Assembly (NCBI GenBank): GCA_022113835.1
Contig: JAILWY010000013.1
Coordinates: forward strand, 14,742,001 to 14,806,000
Length of the DNA: 64,000 nucleotides
Direction of reading: 5' to 3'
Source: Atopsyche davidsoni
Taxonomy: Eukaryota > Arthropoda > Insecta > Trichoptera > Hydrobiosidae
Shown: positions 20,721-31,980 of the stretch, one piece after another
Layout: the number at the start of each line of letters is the position of its first letter
How positions within the stretch are numbered: the stretch's first letter is position 1
Position numbers and translations under genes: made by a program
Notes under the pieces: generated by a model
Databases searched by the model: none
What the model saw: only the letters and a program-made list of their open reading frames with translations
Told to the model about the DNA's origin: nothing

Positions 20721-20830
20721 GGGTGCTTGGTGGTGCTCGGTGGTGCTCGGTGGTGCTCGGTGGTGCTCGGTGGTGCTCGGTGGTGCTCGGTGGTGCTCGG
20801 TGGTGCTCGGTGGTGCTCGGTGGTGCTCGG
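20721..20830 (+). repeat. 10-bp minisatellite TGGTGCTCGG
   Basis: Ten perfect tandem copies of TGGTGCTCGG (20731-20830) preceded by one variant unit GGGTGCTTGG. Because 10 is not a multiple of 3, all frames stay open with a 10-residue periodic peptide, which explains the long overlapping ORFs on both strands. Confidence 0.95.
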
Positions 20831-21060
20831 AGGTGACGAGGCTCCAGCCCCCGCGGCCCGGAAGGAGGTGCCGGGCAGATGGCTGGACGGAGGCCGAGCC
20901 GCGGGGGCAATGACCGCGACCGGTCCCCCCGCCGTCTCCCTCTTTCGCGCCCTCCGTCTCGCGCCCTCTCTGTCCCGCGCCGCGGCTAGAGGAAGCGAGT
21001 CCTTCACACTCTCCGACACCATCCGCAAATGTCAAAGCGTCTCTGCAACAACTGTCACAA
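20831..21060. other. GC-rich island downstream of the minisatellite
   Basis: CpG-rich sequence to about 21010 with no recognised protein. Open frames here are extensions of those created by the minisatellite. Confidence 0.35.
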
Positions 21061-21193
21061 GTTCACGTATAATACTAAATTCGTAGGTTTTGATTTCATA
21101 ATGTTCTTGGCCATCTTCTCGCCTCACTACCGTGACCCAAAACGTCGGATATTTCTACAAAAAAAACGCAGCTCAGCACCCAAGAACACAGTG

Positions 21194-21573
21194 CAGTAAA
21201 ACCTCGATATGACGGACCAATTGAGGGGAGGGGTTTTTCCGTTATAGTCGAAAATCCGTTGTATAAAAATGGGTTTAAAATAAATAAAAAAAACTTTTTT
21301 TTGAAAACACAAAATTCTATTTAATCTTCGGACACTCGTCGTTGCTGTTTAATATCGACGAGCTTGCTTTCGCTAATCCTACTAAAAAGGAATCATGTTT
21401 TGTTTGCACCTTTGAAGTTTTCTATTTTTTTTTTATAGATGTTAATTCTTGGAAATTACAAAAAAAAAATTAAATCTTTTACATTTTTGCATTTAAAACG
21501 TTTTTGTTTTATTTACATTTGAGCGGATTTTTTGTCCGTTATATCCGAAGTCCGTTATATCGAGGTTTTACTG
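21194..21573. mobile_element. Tigger/pogo-like MITE, family P2
   Basis: Left end CAGTAAAACCTCGATATGAC, right end the inverted GTTATATCGAGGTTTTACTG, followed by TA. GACGGAC and GTCCGTTATA motifs are repeated subterminally on both sides. At 380 bp without a transposase, it is a non-autonomous pogo/Tigger-type element, distinct in sequence from family P1. Confidence 0.8.
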
Positions 21574-22811
21574 TACTGGTTGCCACAAAGAACAAGACAC
21601 TAGGTCGCGATAGCAAAATACTCGGCTCTATGTAATTTTAGCATATTTTTAGTAAAGTATACGAATTTGTGGTCTAATCGTTTGAATTGAACACTAATTG
21701 TTTTTTTTTAAATAAAATTATTTGATAAAATCTAGTAAAAAAAAATATCTTTGAATTTATTTATTCTATATATTACAAAATACATTCATTGAGGTTAAGT
21801 AGTTCATGCTTCGACTGTCTTATTGGATAATATTATTTTGAACAAATTAGATGCTGGAATATTTATTAAAAAGCATGCAGGACTCGGGACACACAATTTC
21901 ACATATTAAAAGTAGAATACCCAAAACATGAGGGACACGTCTTCCATTTCTCCATCTCTCTATCTTCTGTTATTATTTTTGATAATTATTTCCGGGGAAA
22001 AAAGTAAGCGTACGAGAAGTTGTTCTATTTTTACTCTTGGCTGGTCCTCGCAGCTGGGATTGAATCTGGCCCGGGGGTACTTGGCCGAGCTCCAAGGTCT
22101 GATCGGGCCAGCCCTGATGGGGCTCCTCTCCCCAGGGTCCCCCTGGTCCGAGACCATCCATCTTCGTCCCCCCCATGAACATTTACTGCTAAGCCCCGAC
22201 GACGACAAATTCGGAACTTTGGCTGCAATATAGAAACCCCAGGAATCGGATATTTGTAATAATACTACTATCTGGCGTATTTGTATTTCAATCCTTCTAA
22301 AATGGTTTTGTTATTCAAATTTTTGGGCTCATACAGCCGATAAAAACACAGACCCTTAGCGATAATTATAAAGTGGATATAAAAACTGTAAAATGTACTG
22401 AATACAATATATTTCGATCCTAATGTTATTTGAACTTATAAAAAACATTGTGATATTTCTTAAGACATGTAAAATCCAGCGTATTTTTTGGTAATTTTTA
22501 ATGGGAACAATCTTATTATTTATGAGACCTTGATGATATCAATTACTCATCTAAAAGTATATATAGTTTTTGAATGCCTATAATGCCTTAATGTAGAAAT
22601 CATTCGTAGTGACCGTAGCCTGTGTTAAAATGTTAAAAGATATGTTTCATATAACTGAAGTAATTCTTGCTTGATGGGAATAAAAATAATTACGCCGGTA
22701 ATGATGATTTTAAATATTTAAATTATTTCGAGCGGCTTCCCGCAGCGCAGGATTGTTTCGCATTTACGTTATTTTAATTTTAATTTGCTTGTTGTGGCCG
22801 GGGACAGTCCG
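21574..22811. other. AT-rich sequence with a GC-richer patch at 22025-22215
   Basis: The 22025-22215 patch has G/C runs that produce glycine- and proline-rich frames on the minus strand. No real collagen or other domain is supported. The remainder shows nothing recognisable. Confidence 0.35.
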
Positions 22812-22882
22812 ACCCTCGTTCACTGTAACCGCGGCCTTAGCTATATATAATAGATAAGGCCGTGGCCACAGTGGGCGAGGGT
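22812..22882 (+). ncRNA. Pre-miRNA-like hairpin
   Basis: Arms 22812-22839 and 22855-22882 pair over 28 positions with 23 Watson-Crick pairs, 3 G-U pairs and a single 2-by-2 internal mismatch, closed by a 15-nt AU-rich apical loop. Length, stem quality and loop match canonical animal pre-miRNAs. The sequence on both sides of the stem is also less AT-rich than average. I do not recognise either arm as a known miRNA. Strand and expression are not known, since the opposite-strand transcript would also fold. No second copy exists in the window, which argues against a MITE. Confidence 0.5.
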
Positions 22883-23139
22883 GTGCACCTCGTGCGGAAA
22901 TTACTCGGTTCAGCGAATCGATGTATATCTGCTCTCTATTAATTGCTCAAAGAAGCTAAACTAATAGGCCTATTACGGTGCTCATACACGGGCAAGCTAA
23001 AATTTAGATAAACTCCTCCATATATTTAATGTAATACGTGATTGTAATTCAATGTGCACTTTTGATTTTAACAATTTAGCATTTACCAAAAAACAAGCTT
23101 TTGAATATTTTAATATATTTTTAAGCATTTTTTTGTAAC

Positions 23140-23450
23140 GGCGGATGCGATATTATGCGGAATTTAGAAATTAAAGATCCCCTTGAATACGATTGTTTTT
23201 GTTGCCTTAGGGCAGTTGGCTGTTTGTACGTACAGTTTTGTTGTCGGTTGTGTTGCAACGTGTGTATGCTGCTTGAGGCCTCGTTGCAGCAGGGAGAGGT
23301 CGCCATGCCGGCGGCCATCTTTCTTTATCCTCTTTGAAGCCGTATCCTTTATGGAATCTGCCTTTGCGGGACGAGATGGGGGAGCGGGCACTTGATAAGC
23401 TGGCTTTAATGGTGTTGTGATGACGTTTGCTTTCATGATTTAGTTTTTAT
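23140..23450. other. GC-richer island with open frames on both strands
   Basis: Contains GCCATGCCGGCGGCCATCTT near 23303-23322 (paired GCCAT cores, Pho/YY1-like). The minus-strand 90-codon frame has protein-like composition but no recognisable motif. Confidence 0.3.
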
Positions 23451-23739
23451 TACTTCCACTTGTTTCTCCAGCTGTTGAGAACATGTGCGGTATATTACCG
23501 CACATTTAACATTATCAATTTGTTTAATATGTAGCACATCGTATTTGTACAAACAGTGAAATGGCTGAAAAAAACATTTTTTGTATTACCGAGTGCATTC
23601 CTCTTTTTAGAGTCTAACGATACCCTTGAAAGGCGAAAGCACTCACTATTGAGAAACAATCAATGTTTATAATATTTGTGAATTTTCTCATCTTTTATTT
23701 CATTGTATTTGGACTAATTTACTTTTTCTTTGTTTGCAG

Positions 23740-23794
23740 GTAATTTTTCATCCTATAATAATATCGGAGGTGGCAAGACTAATATTCAACTTTG
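23740..23794 (+). other. Candidate small exon (55 nt)
   Basis: Preceded by a strong pyrimidine tract and TTTGCAG, followed by TTTG/GTATGT. One frame is open (NFSSYNNIGGGKTNIQL). The first 25 nt resemble the candidate exon at 40057 (18 of 25 identical). Gene unknown. Confidence 0.25.
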
Positions 23795-24219
23795 GTATGT
23801 TTACATATTATTTACAATGGATTTTCACATTAATGTTCTGAAAAAATATTTAATAAATAAATGTAGCTAAATAATAATAGAATATATAAACTACTTAATA
23901 TAATTTGATGCTGTCATAAATTTTGGTGGCATTGTTTTTACTTTCATTTTTCTTTGGTGCTTAGCCTCTTCATGCCTCAATTTTTGGTAGTTTTGGTAGC
24001 GAACACAAAACGTCAGACTTGTCAGAGATAGTTTGACGCGATTCAGAATATCAAAAACGTATTTTATTAATAATAAAATATAACCACTGAAAAACAACCC
24101 TAAGTTGCTCGTAGTTCAAATTTTGTTTAATACAATTATTTCCAGTGTGGTGTAGCGATTTAAAATTTCCATTATAATCTAAATTGTATAAATTTAGAAT
24201 ATTGAGTAATACTGCGAAA
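23795..24219. other. AT-rich sequence, nothing recognised
   Basis: No repeat shared with the rest of the window and no coding signal. Confidence 0.35.
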
Positions 24220-24590
24220 ATATTTCATGAATGCTACCCTTAATTCTGGGTTAAGTCCGAGATGCCTTCGTAATATATTACTCGGATATGGAGGCTTCGC
24301 AGGCAGAATATCTGGATCGATTCCTCCCGCCGCGAGCCCCGTGTCTATTTTTGTGCTTTTCTCGTTCACCCCCGGGTTGATTGCCACCCCTCCCCTCTAT
24401 AACAAAGCAAATTAACCCCTCGGTATTATTCTCAAGACTCCCTTGTCGGAATCCGAAACCCCCTCTTCTCGGCCTGCGGTCCAGGCAAACATATTTTTTG
24501 GACTGCCTGGAAACGGACCGAAGTTTCCGGTCTGACCTACCTAAAGAAATATGCGCTTTTTCGGACAAACAAAACCAACTGTATAGTAAT
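24220..24590. other. GC-richer island
   Basis: Mixed composition with C-rich blocks and open frames on both strands. No domain recognised. Confidence 0.3.
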
Positions 24591-24859
24591 TGCGACTGAA
24601 AATAATAAATTAGATTATTTCTTTTATTTAAATTATCTTTTGATCACTGAGCGAAAAATTATATAGACTTTACAGCCTATGCTAGATAAATATTTGACGA
24701 AAGAGAATTCTAGTGTTAAGGTTGTCTCAACAGTCAGAAGGTGTGAGCTCGATTTCCATAATTGTGTACACAATAGGGCTGTAAATAATTTTTTTTTTTT
24801 ATATAGTAATTATTGTATATAGATGTTCATTTTTGAAATATTGAGTGTGTCTGTCGTTG

Positions 24860-24891
24860 TTTGTACGAAACCCTTGTGGGTTTCGCACAAA
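24860..24891. repeat. 14-bp hairpin
   Basis: TTTGTACGAAACCC pairs with GGGTTTCGCACAAA around the loop TTGT with one mismatch. It lies at the start of a slightly GC-richer stretch (24850-25020). Confidence 0.6.
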
Positions 24892-25019
24892 TTTCATTCG
24901 AGACGGAGTTCGCAATGTACCAAATAAACTCAGTCATCCATCAGGAGCACCATCGTCTGTTCCATCAGCCAGCACAGATCGTTTATGGATTCGTCACGAA
25001 ATTAAAAGCAATGAGAAAC

Positions 25020-26190
25020 AATGCATAATATTAATTATTAATCATTATTCGAATGTATCATTTAATTTGTAATGACGGACCGTACGATCGAGTTTCGGTT
25101 AAAATCTTAGATCCACTTAATGTAGATTGAATCGACAACGGGTTTTTTTTATATATAGTATATGAAGACGTTTCTATAGATATACACTGCGTTTCACAAT
25201 ACGTGGTATTATTTAAAAAAATATTAAGCTTTATATTACAGAATATAATAAACATTTTCAATACGCATTTTTTTCAATTTTTTGAAGGCCTTACTGTCAT
25301 TATATACTAATTATTAATTTTTCAAAATATATATTCTATAAACGTTACTGGCGCACAGTGGAAATAAAATCTAAGCATACACTATTTTAAAGTATGTGCT
25401 ACAAACAAAAATATTTTTAATTTTTGCTAACTAGTGTTTTTAAAAAAAATCCGTTTAAGTTATAGTATGCATAGTATTTCTATGAACTTTTAATATTTTT
25501 GTTCAAAATGAATTTATCAAAAGTAAAATGTAAACTTTATTTTGCGTCACATCTTATTCCCTCTTTCTCAGGTGATGCCATGGGTTATGTAATACTGTAT
25601 AAAAGTATTATGTAGCTGGATGTACCTGTTTTTATAGTATATAGCATTTATTTCAGTATATTATGGTATGAACATATTGTGTATGGTTTAATGCCGTAGA
25701 TAATGTAGCCTGTGGGGTATTATTATTTGGTACAGACGCATTAGGCGTCAACATACGTGAGGCTTGGTGAATATTCCACGGTTATATTGACGTACACAAT
25801 ACTATTGGCTTAGTAGATAGACCGTTGACTCTTGGCCGAGAGGTCCCCGGTTTGACACTCGATCTGAAGGTGAGTCTCAAAATCATGTGAATGATTTATA
25901 TTCACATTGCTTGTTAATAAAAAAATAAGTATTAAAAGTTTGTTACCAGTATTCTGCGCATAGTGTATTGAGAGTTAATCAAACATCATTACTATACTAT
26001 TTAATATGAAAAATATATTTTTTGAAATTTTTCAATCAAACCGAAAGGACAATACACGAGTGTTTTATGAAAATCGTGGGTCACAAGCAAAATATACGTG
26101 TGCAAGCGTATTTGTGTTACAACTGTGGATTACAATTTTCGATTCATGTTAAAAATATTAAATTTATCAAAGTGCTTTCATCTTCGAACC
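25020..26190. other. AT-rich stretch with one tRNA-like remnant
   Basis: Nothing coding recognised. At 25803-25866 a tRNA-like segment has an A-box-like TGGCTTAGTAG and a damaged B-box GGTTTGACACTC, probably another decayed SINE head. Confidence 0.35.
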
Positions 26191-26612
26191 TTAAGGGTCT
26201 AGGTCCCATAATTGAGTTTTTTTTATAATTTTCTAGTCCGTTTTGCGAAAAATCGACTGCACCAATCAAAAATATTTAAATGCAAAAAGTTTGATACATC
26301 CCTTCTTCCAAACACAATATATTTGTAGGAATTTGGAGATTCGTCCGGTACATTTTCCATGAATCCTAAACATTTAAAAGTCTTTTTTTCAATTGGAATT
26401 GAATGATTAAATATATACCATGTGCGTTTTATAAATTTAAAAATTTAAAAATTAAAAAAAAAAAAATCTTTAACAAACTTTGGTTTTGAAAAGTCGTCAT
26501 TTTATCCAATTTTTCAACATCTTCAAGATTTTATTTTACCATAAAAATGAACGTTAATTAAATAATTAAAAATTGGTAAATATAATTAAAAGTTTTCTCA
26601 ATATTTCGGTTG
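26191..26612 (-). mobile_element. Family T MITE, copy 2 (reverse, truncated)
   Basis: Begins TTAAGGGTCTAGGTCCC and matches the reverse complement of copies 1 and 3 through the body. The last ~130-150 bp of the element (the GGTCTTGCTACC end) are missing. Because it preserves a full TTAAGGGTCT terminus, it helps define the end sequence of the family. Confidence 0.6.
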
Positions 26613-26945
26613 GACACCAGAGGCAATTAAAAGGCTAGAAGCAACTGCCTTAATAAAAAAAGTCCTAGAAATACTTGTGTGTTTCATAAATATAGTATAT
26701 AATGATGTTGTCACAGTTATTTTTTTTTTAATTGTTAACATAAATATTGCAATGGTTATTTGATCCATCGTAGCAATAAATCGTCCAAAAAATTTAGGCA
26801 AAACCATAATAAAGCGACTCCATTGGTGACGCGTTTCTCGCAGTGTGTAGAAGCCTCCAAAATCCACATGAACCCTTGCGTTTTACTACGTGTCTACTGG
26901 CCTTCTACTGTGTCTGATGTTTTATTCCGCATACCTCTTATTTAA
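26613..26945. other. Unidentified sequence with open minus-strand frame
   Basis: A minus-strand frame (26598-26867) starts with FGGFYTLRETRHQWSRF-like residues. It is not assignable to any family I know and half of it lies in AT-rich DNA. Confidence 0.2.
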
Positions 26946-27125
26946 AGTTGAAGGCTGTACGTAGCCGGCGCACGTACCCCTGCAGCTGGTGAGGATTCAC
27001 ACTCCGAGAGTAACGTCTCGATCGTGACGTCACGAGGTGGACGAAGATGCCCGAGCGCCTCCGGAGATAGCCGGGCCGGTAACCTGTTCGTGGACCACTT
27101 TTTGTCCGTTCCGACGACGTAACGC
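26946..27125. promoter_or_regulatory. GC-rich island with a CRE site
   Basis: TGACGTCA at 27025-27032 in the context CGTGACGTCACGAGG, similar to the contexts at 5985 and 7504. No gene start nearby. Confidence 0.35.
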
Positions 27126-27176
27126 TACGTCAGATTGTAGCGTGGTTTATTATTGTTATTATTATTCACAACGATG

Positions 27177-27196
27177 TTTTTTTTTTTTTTTTTTTT
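27177..27196. repeat. 20-bp T tract
   Basis: An uninterrupted T run, possibly a minus-strand poly(A) tail of an unrecognised retroposon. No target-site duplication was identified. Confidence 0.6.
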
Positions 27197-27867
27197 AATG
27201 CGCATAATTCAAATTGATCCGGCCGGGAAATTGTGAACTGTCGACAAGAGGTGCTTGACCGTTAATGTGGCCGTTTACTGTTGGCGAGTTTTCATTATGG
27301 TTTGTGGTATTTTGTATGTAAATTTTAATGTGTATTGCTTGTCGTGAGTGACGGGTTTTTTATCGGCCGGACTGCAGTGATAATAGAAGAGTGATCTCTC
27401 GTATATGAGACATTATCTATCGGATTGCAGGTGCATTCCTTACAAAAACATATAATATGCAAATGCGACATACGTGAAATGCCGTTTCTAAAGCTATGTT
27501 TTTTCATCAGTTTTTTTGTATGTGACAAAAATACATTGGTTGTAGGTATACAATACTGCCCGTCGATGTCAATCTATACTATTGGCGAAACCGGAAAACA
27601 CCACTCGGTTCTTTTGTGATTGGTATTAATTAATCAACTTGTAGTGTTGTTCCTTTGTTATTAATCTGATTCACAGATGGCGTTAGTGGTTTTATCATGT
27701 CACACGAAGAGAATATGTTGCAGATATATTAGATTTTATTTTCAGAATCACGTATGCCGTTCTCAATCAATTACTATTAGTAGAAATATTTTAAAAAAAT
27801 ACTACTTTTTTGTTTTAATTATTAAAACAGCAATCGTTAAAATTATTTTTTTCGCTATATTCATCTT
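27197..27867. other. AT-rich sequence, nothing recognised
   Basis: Short unassignable frames only. Confidence 0.3.
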
Positions 27868-28150
27868 CATCAAGTGCCTCTCGTCAGAGGAGGTTGGCGA
27901 ACATTTCACTGAGAATTTACTCAGTGTTCATAGTTTTCTAAGAGGAAAATAGTGTAGTTCTACATCGCGGTTTTATATTGGAAGGAAAAGTCTGCGTATT
28001 GCTGCTGCCTAATAGCATTTTTATAAATCCTTTCCTTACAAAGCTCTGGCGTTTAGATCTGATACTCCTTACAATAGCAGGAGCCCCCCCACTTAAACAA
28101 GTTACTTCCAGAGCACATCCTTTCACAATCATTCCAAGTCCACTACTCCA
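27868..28150 (-). repeat. Family R repeat, copy 4
   Basis: One of the best-preserved copies: CATCAAGTGCCTCTCGTCAG, GAGGAGGTTGGCGA, TGGCGTTTAGATCTGATAC, GGAGCCCCCCCACTT and CCACTACTCCATTACCGAT. Its minus-strand frame contains MIVKGCALEV and SKRQSFVRKGF, readings also found in copies 3 and 7. Confidence 0.7.
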
Positions 28151-28267
28151 TTACCGATATAATATATCTAAATTATTGTTTATAACATTTTTTATATTTT
28201 GATTTATACACTATAAAAAATACCGTTTTTTATATATCTACAAAGTTATGTATAAGTACATAACTTC

Positions 28268-28385
28268 GTCTTCAAATATGACCATTTCACTGAGCATATA
28301 TTTATGCTGAACTAGTGTTCATGGTTTTCTAAGGCGAAAATAGTAAAGTGGGCTCCCGAGTCCTTCTACACCGCAGTCTGTTTTT
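28268..28385 (-). repeat. Family R repeat, copy 5 (partial)
   Basis: Only the first third is present: GACCATTTCACTGAGCATAT, TGCTGAACTAGTGTTCATGG and CCTTCTACACCGCAGT. It lies about 120 bp after copy 4 in the same orientation. Confidence 0.65.
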
Positions 28386-28639
28386 AAAAGTTGTTTTTGA
28401 ATATGTTTATTATAATAATCTAAATTTTATGACATACAAATAGCTTCTCATTTCCTCTCGAATGTTCAAACAAGAAAAACCCTTCTCTGCTCTGTTTTCT
28501 TTTAACAGAGCACACTAAGCGTGCGGTCCACACAAGCAAAAACCATTGTATGCCTTAAACAAAATTTGAACTTATTTTCCACAAAAATTACGCCAGCGTG
28601 AAATATAATAAACCCGCGGCGATACTTTTTATAATGTTA

Positions 28640-28915
28640 TTTATAATGCTTATTTCGGACTCTCTGCACGCCACTTGTTTACATTGTTTATACATATTTA
28701 TATGTGAATATATATTCCGATCCACGAAAGGCTCCAAAGGGGTTAATTGAGAGCGGTCGGCAATGGTTTTTTTTGCTGGAAATTTTTGGGTCGGTTCAGA
28801 ACCACGCACCGCCACTGGACTCGCCCACGTCTATCAACCGTACAAATCATTCTGCGGTGCTCGGTGTCTCTGCAATGATGCAACCCAATTGGTTAACAGC
28901 CCAGGTGAAGTTTTT
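28640..28915. other. GC-richer island
   Basis: Mixed-composition segment with open frames on both strands, no domain recognised. A CRE-type TGACGTCA follows at 28940-28947. Confidence 0.3.
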
Positions 28916-29060
28916 TTAGTAAGATTCAATGTTTGTATGTGACGTCATAAGTTGTTGATCGTCACATCGGGCGTTTGCCACATTTAATATTTCATGAACG
29001 AGATGACAAAAATCGCAGCCCGAAATCAAAGTAGTGCTGTTATGTGACGACCTTATCATT

Positions 29061-29290
29061 TAGTTAAAAGTCTTTGTTGCTTACAAATAAACATTGTACA
29101 AGGAAGTGGTATTTGCTCCGCTTCTCAATATCAATTAACTTATGCACGAATGCCGCCTATTATTGTACCTTCGTTATTACACCTTTTATTAATAAGTTAA
29201 CACAACCATTTAGTTTCAATAACATTTTTGTGCATTTATTTTGCTTATGGCTTAATGGCTGCGTCCATTGTTGTACTCCATATATTTTTT
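29061..29290 (+). repeat. Interspersed repeat, possible decayed LTR (copy 2)
   Basis: Shares ordered blocks with 5168-5350, with an extra ~60 bp after TTAGTTAAAAGTCTTTGTTG. Too diverged to define ends. Confidence 0.4.
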
Positions 29291-29395
29291 TAGATCCAGG
29301 ACTACGATCCTTTGTTACAAGATATCATATATACCAATGTATCTGTCTGTCGTAATAAACTACATAATTAAAGTATTGAAAGTGTTATCATTTAA

Positions 29396-29463
29396 AACGT
29401 TGATTGAAAGTCCATCAAGTATTGTGCATCAAGCTAGCGACGTTCCGAGAGGGGCACATAACA
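29396..29463 (+). repeat. Short interspersed repeat S, copy 2
   Basis: Matches 20594-20680 but lacks its CGCGGAAGTCACATGT block: GTTGATTGAAAGTCCATCAA, GTATTGTGCATCAAGCTAG, GACGTTCCGAGAGGGGCACA. Confidence 0.6.
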
Positions 29464-30824
29464 GTGCTACGAATTAAAGTCAAAATAAAATACACGTAAA
29501 AATGCATTTACACATCTATAAAGATTTTACCTAATTTACCGCGGATGTACTGCGCCATAATACAGTAATTATTTTGAAAATAATACTTCCTTTGAAGTGC
29601 AGGTTACGAAAGTAGCATTGCGAAAATAACATCCACCTGTTATGCAACTAAACGTTTTATTTCTTGTAAAACATGTGGGCATTGCAAGTTCAATAATTTT
29701 TTTTTTCACCCACTTTCATAAACATGTCGATTATCAACTTTTGAATGCAGTTTTACGTTAGTGCGGTTATCTCTAATGAACGATCCCGGTTCGCATCTGG
29801 TCCGACGCAGCAGCTGTCCAATTAAAATACGACACATTTATTTCATTACTCGCGTACAAGGTTACCTACTTTGGAAAAGAACAGCTCGCCATGAATGCAT
29901 TAGCACCATTACTGAACGCAAACACGTCGGATCACTTGCCCACATCGCCACTTGCATTTTTAAACTATGCATACCAAACAATAACAATACGCGTTTGAAC
30001 CTCTGCACATTGTGATGCAATAATAATATTGATAATGATTGAGTACATATTGAAAAATGATTAAAGAAACTCTCAAAAAAATATCGTGATTTGTCATTAT
30101 CAATCAATAAAACCTGTATAGGCAAAATCGTAATTCCTGTGAGACGGTCTTCACAAAAAATCAATAATACAATAATAATATGTTATACACTGAATACATA
30201 AATATATTTTTTTAACACGATTATTAAATATATCCAATTTTTCACATATAACATGTATTATTTTTATTTTGTGTCATTCTCGTTTAATATGTAATAAATA
30301 TGCTTTATAAGCTCTGGTAGAATCTGTCCATTTTTGATTAAAAGTTAGTGCGTTTAGTTCTCGTTTTTAAATCAATTATTTTTTTCAGTTGACTTTTGAA
30401 TTATCAAAGCGATCTATATTTGGTCACAGGGTAACAATTATTTGTATGCAAAACAAATAAATAAACAAAAAAAAATGATTGTGCTCATATTCTTGCATTA
30501 TTAAAATAATTATTTTTTTTTTTTGATACATTAAATATTTCAACTTGATAATGCCTTACAACACATTATAGATAATAATGATTGCATAAACGCTCATTTG
30601 CAAATCGGAGAAATCGTCGATCTGATATACGAGTCTCAAAACCGCAAATAGAAATTAGACATTTATTCAAAGTGTATTTATTTTATATTACTACATTTGA
30701 TCAACTTCGGAATCGGATTAAATTATTATTTTTTTTTGTTGATATTATAATAGTTTTTAGACATTTTTTAGTGTTTGAAAAGTAAACGATTTGAATAGAA
30801 AACATCGCGTCTGTGTCGTCGCTT
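29464..30824. other. AT-rich sequence with a LINE A tail remnant
   Basis: At 30136-30170 the minus strand repeats the LINE A 3' tail (CCTGTGAGACGGTCTTCAC on plus, compare the reverse of 7010-7035). Nothing else is recognised. Frames at 29761-30015 and 29862-30164 are unassignable. Confidence 0.4.
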
Positions 30825-31035
30825 TGAAGATTCTGAATTGGCCGCAGTCTGAGAGTCTGGTCTGCGACGATGACGAGGCTGGCAGTCTGTCTGCCGAGTG
30901 GTCCAGAAGGAGGCCAAGAGCAGGCGTGGGAGCAGCGGCCCCCCCTGCACCCTGCGGCCCCCTTCATCTTGCGCAACCTCCTCTTGCATCAGCCCCGCCG
31001 GCTGCTGCGGTGATGCGTAGATTACAGATCGCTTT
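30825..31035. other. GC-rich island
   Basis: CpG- and CTG/CAG-rich segment open in several frames on both strands. It could be an exon or a conserved element. No convincing splice pair or protein family was found. Confidence 0.3.
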
Positions 31036-31639
31036 GCATGTTAAAGAAGAAAAAACAAAAAAAAAAACAGTTTTCTATTGTTTTTGCCTATTATTTAAAA
31101 TATACATTGTTATAAGACGATAAACTCTATCATGCTCGTTTTTTGGACAAGTATGTCTAAAGCACTGTACATAACAGGTATTTTGTTTGTTAACTATTCA
31201 ATGCATTATTATTGGCTGATGTTTGTAGTTAGGCGTTAATTCCTTGCATTCAGGTTTGTTTTGGTTTTTCTCCGGATATTGCTGCGCTGCCACTATGTTT
31301 GAAGTGGCATTTGCATAATACATTATTATGCAGCTCGTATCAACACCAATACATATTGATCGAATGGAAATATTCATTTGAACGAGAAATATTAATACTG
31401 ATGGTAATCTGGGTTTATTTATTTTAACGGATGTGACTTTAGCTTGTTGTGGTTTTGTGATATTCAAACAGTCAAGCCTCGGATTGCAAATATTATTAAT
31501 TCTAGAATATTACGAATCACCCGTTTATCGAAGCGAATTTCCGCATAAATAATTAGGCAAACTGAGGAGATAATTCGTTCAATACAAAAATATTCAAATA
31601 AGTATTAATGAAAAGCCCAAAGTACCGTTTTAAATTTTA
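31036..31639. other. AT-rich sequence, nothing recognised
   Basis: An octamer complement ATTTGCAT lies at 31309-31316. No other signal. Confidence 0.3.
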
Positions 31640-31980
31640 ATATAATATAATCGATATTGCTGTCTTTAACCAGCTCTATTAAATATCAACTACAGCCTTA
31701 TTCAGTTGCTACTTTTCTTCAAAATTTCGTGCTGTTTTAAACACCTCCCGCATTTCATTTAGAGCGAAGAATTTTTACGCCTTTTTTTTTTACTCCTGAC
31801 TTTTAGGTGAGACCTTTCCCATATCCTTTTGCTGTTTCTCGTGATGCAGATCTATAAGTTTGTCTTTGGATAATTCATCACAAGCGATTCAATGTCGTTT
31901 TCAATTACTATAGTTTTGTGGTCTTCCTCAGAGACACGAGAGTTTCTAAGCAAACTGCTCAACGTAATTAAATTTTTCGG
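31640..31980 (-). pseudogene. Tigger-type transposase C-terminal relic
   Basis: On the minus strand, frames broken by one shift and several stops read SRVSEEDHKTIVIENDIESL, DELSKDKLIDLHHEKQQK and, after a stop, FFALNEMREVFKTARNFEE, then QLNKAVVDI. The order matches the C-terminal tail of Tigger/jerky-like DDE transposases (E-D-I....EL....L.EL..EQQ......I......VQ.F.EK..PNKAV). The DDE core is not seen. It could represent an autonomous relative of the P1/P2 MITEs, but that link is only inferred. Confidence 0.5.

Noticed and set aside
20585..21086. Long overlapping ORFs on both strands (up to 162 codons)
   Set aside because: They run through a 10-bp tandem repeat that leaves every frame open. 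The peptides are periodic and continue into compositional GC-rich sequence.
21960..22208. Collagen-like glycine/proline-rich minus frame
   Set aside because: No regular Gly-X-Y register. Due to local G/C runs.
23740..23794. Tau/MAP microtubule-binding repeat, suggested by NIGGGKTNIQ
   Set aside because: Only the GGGK-x-x-I pattern fits. The rest of the repeat consensus is absent, so no gene name is justified.
29761..30164. Opposing 84- and 100-codon frames
   Set aside because: Neither has a recognisable motif and they overlap on opposite strands.
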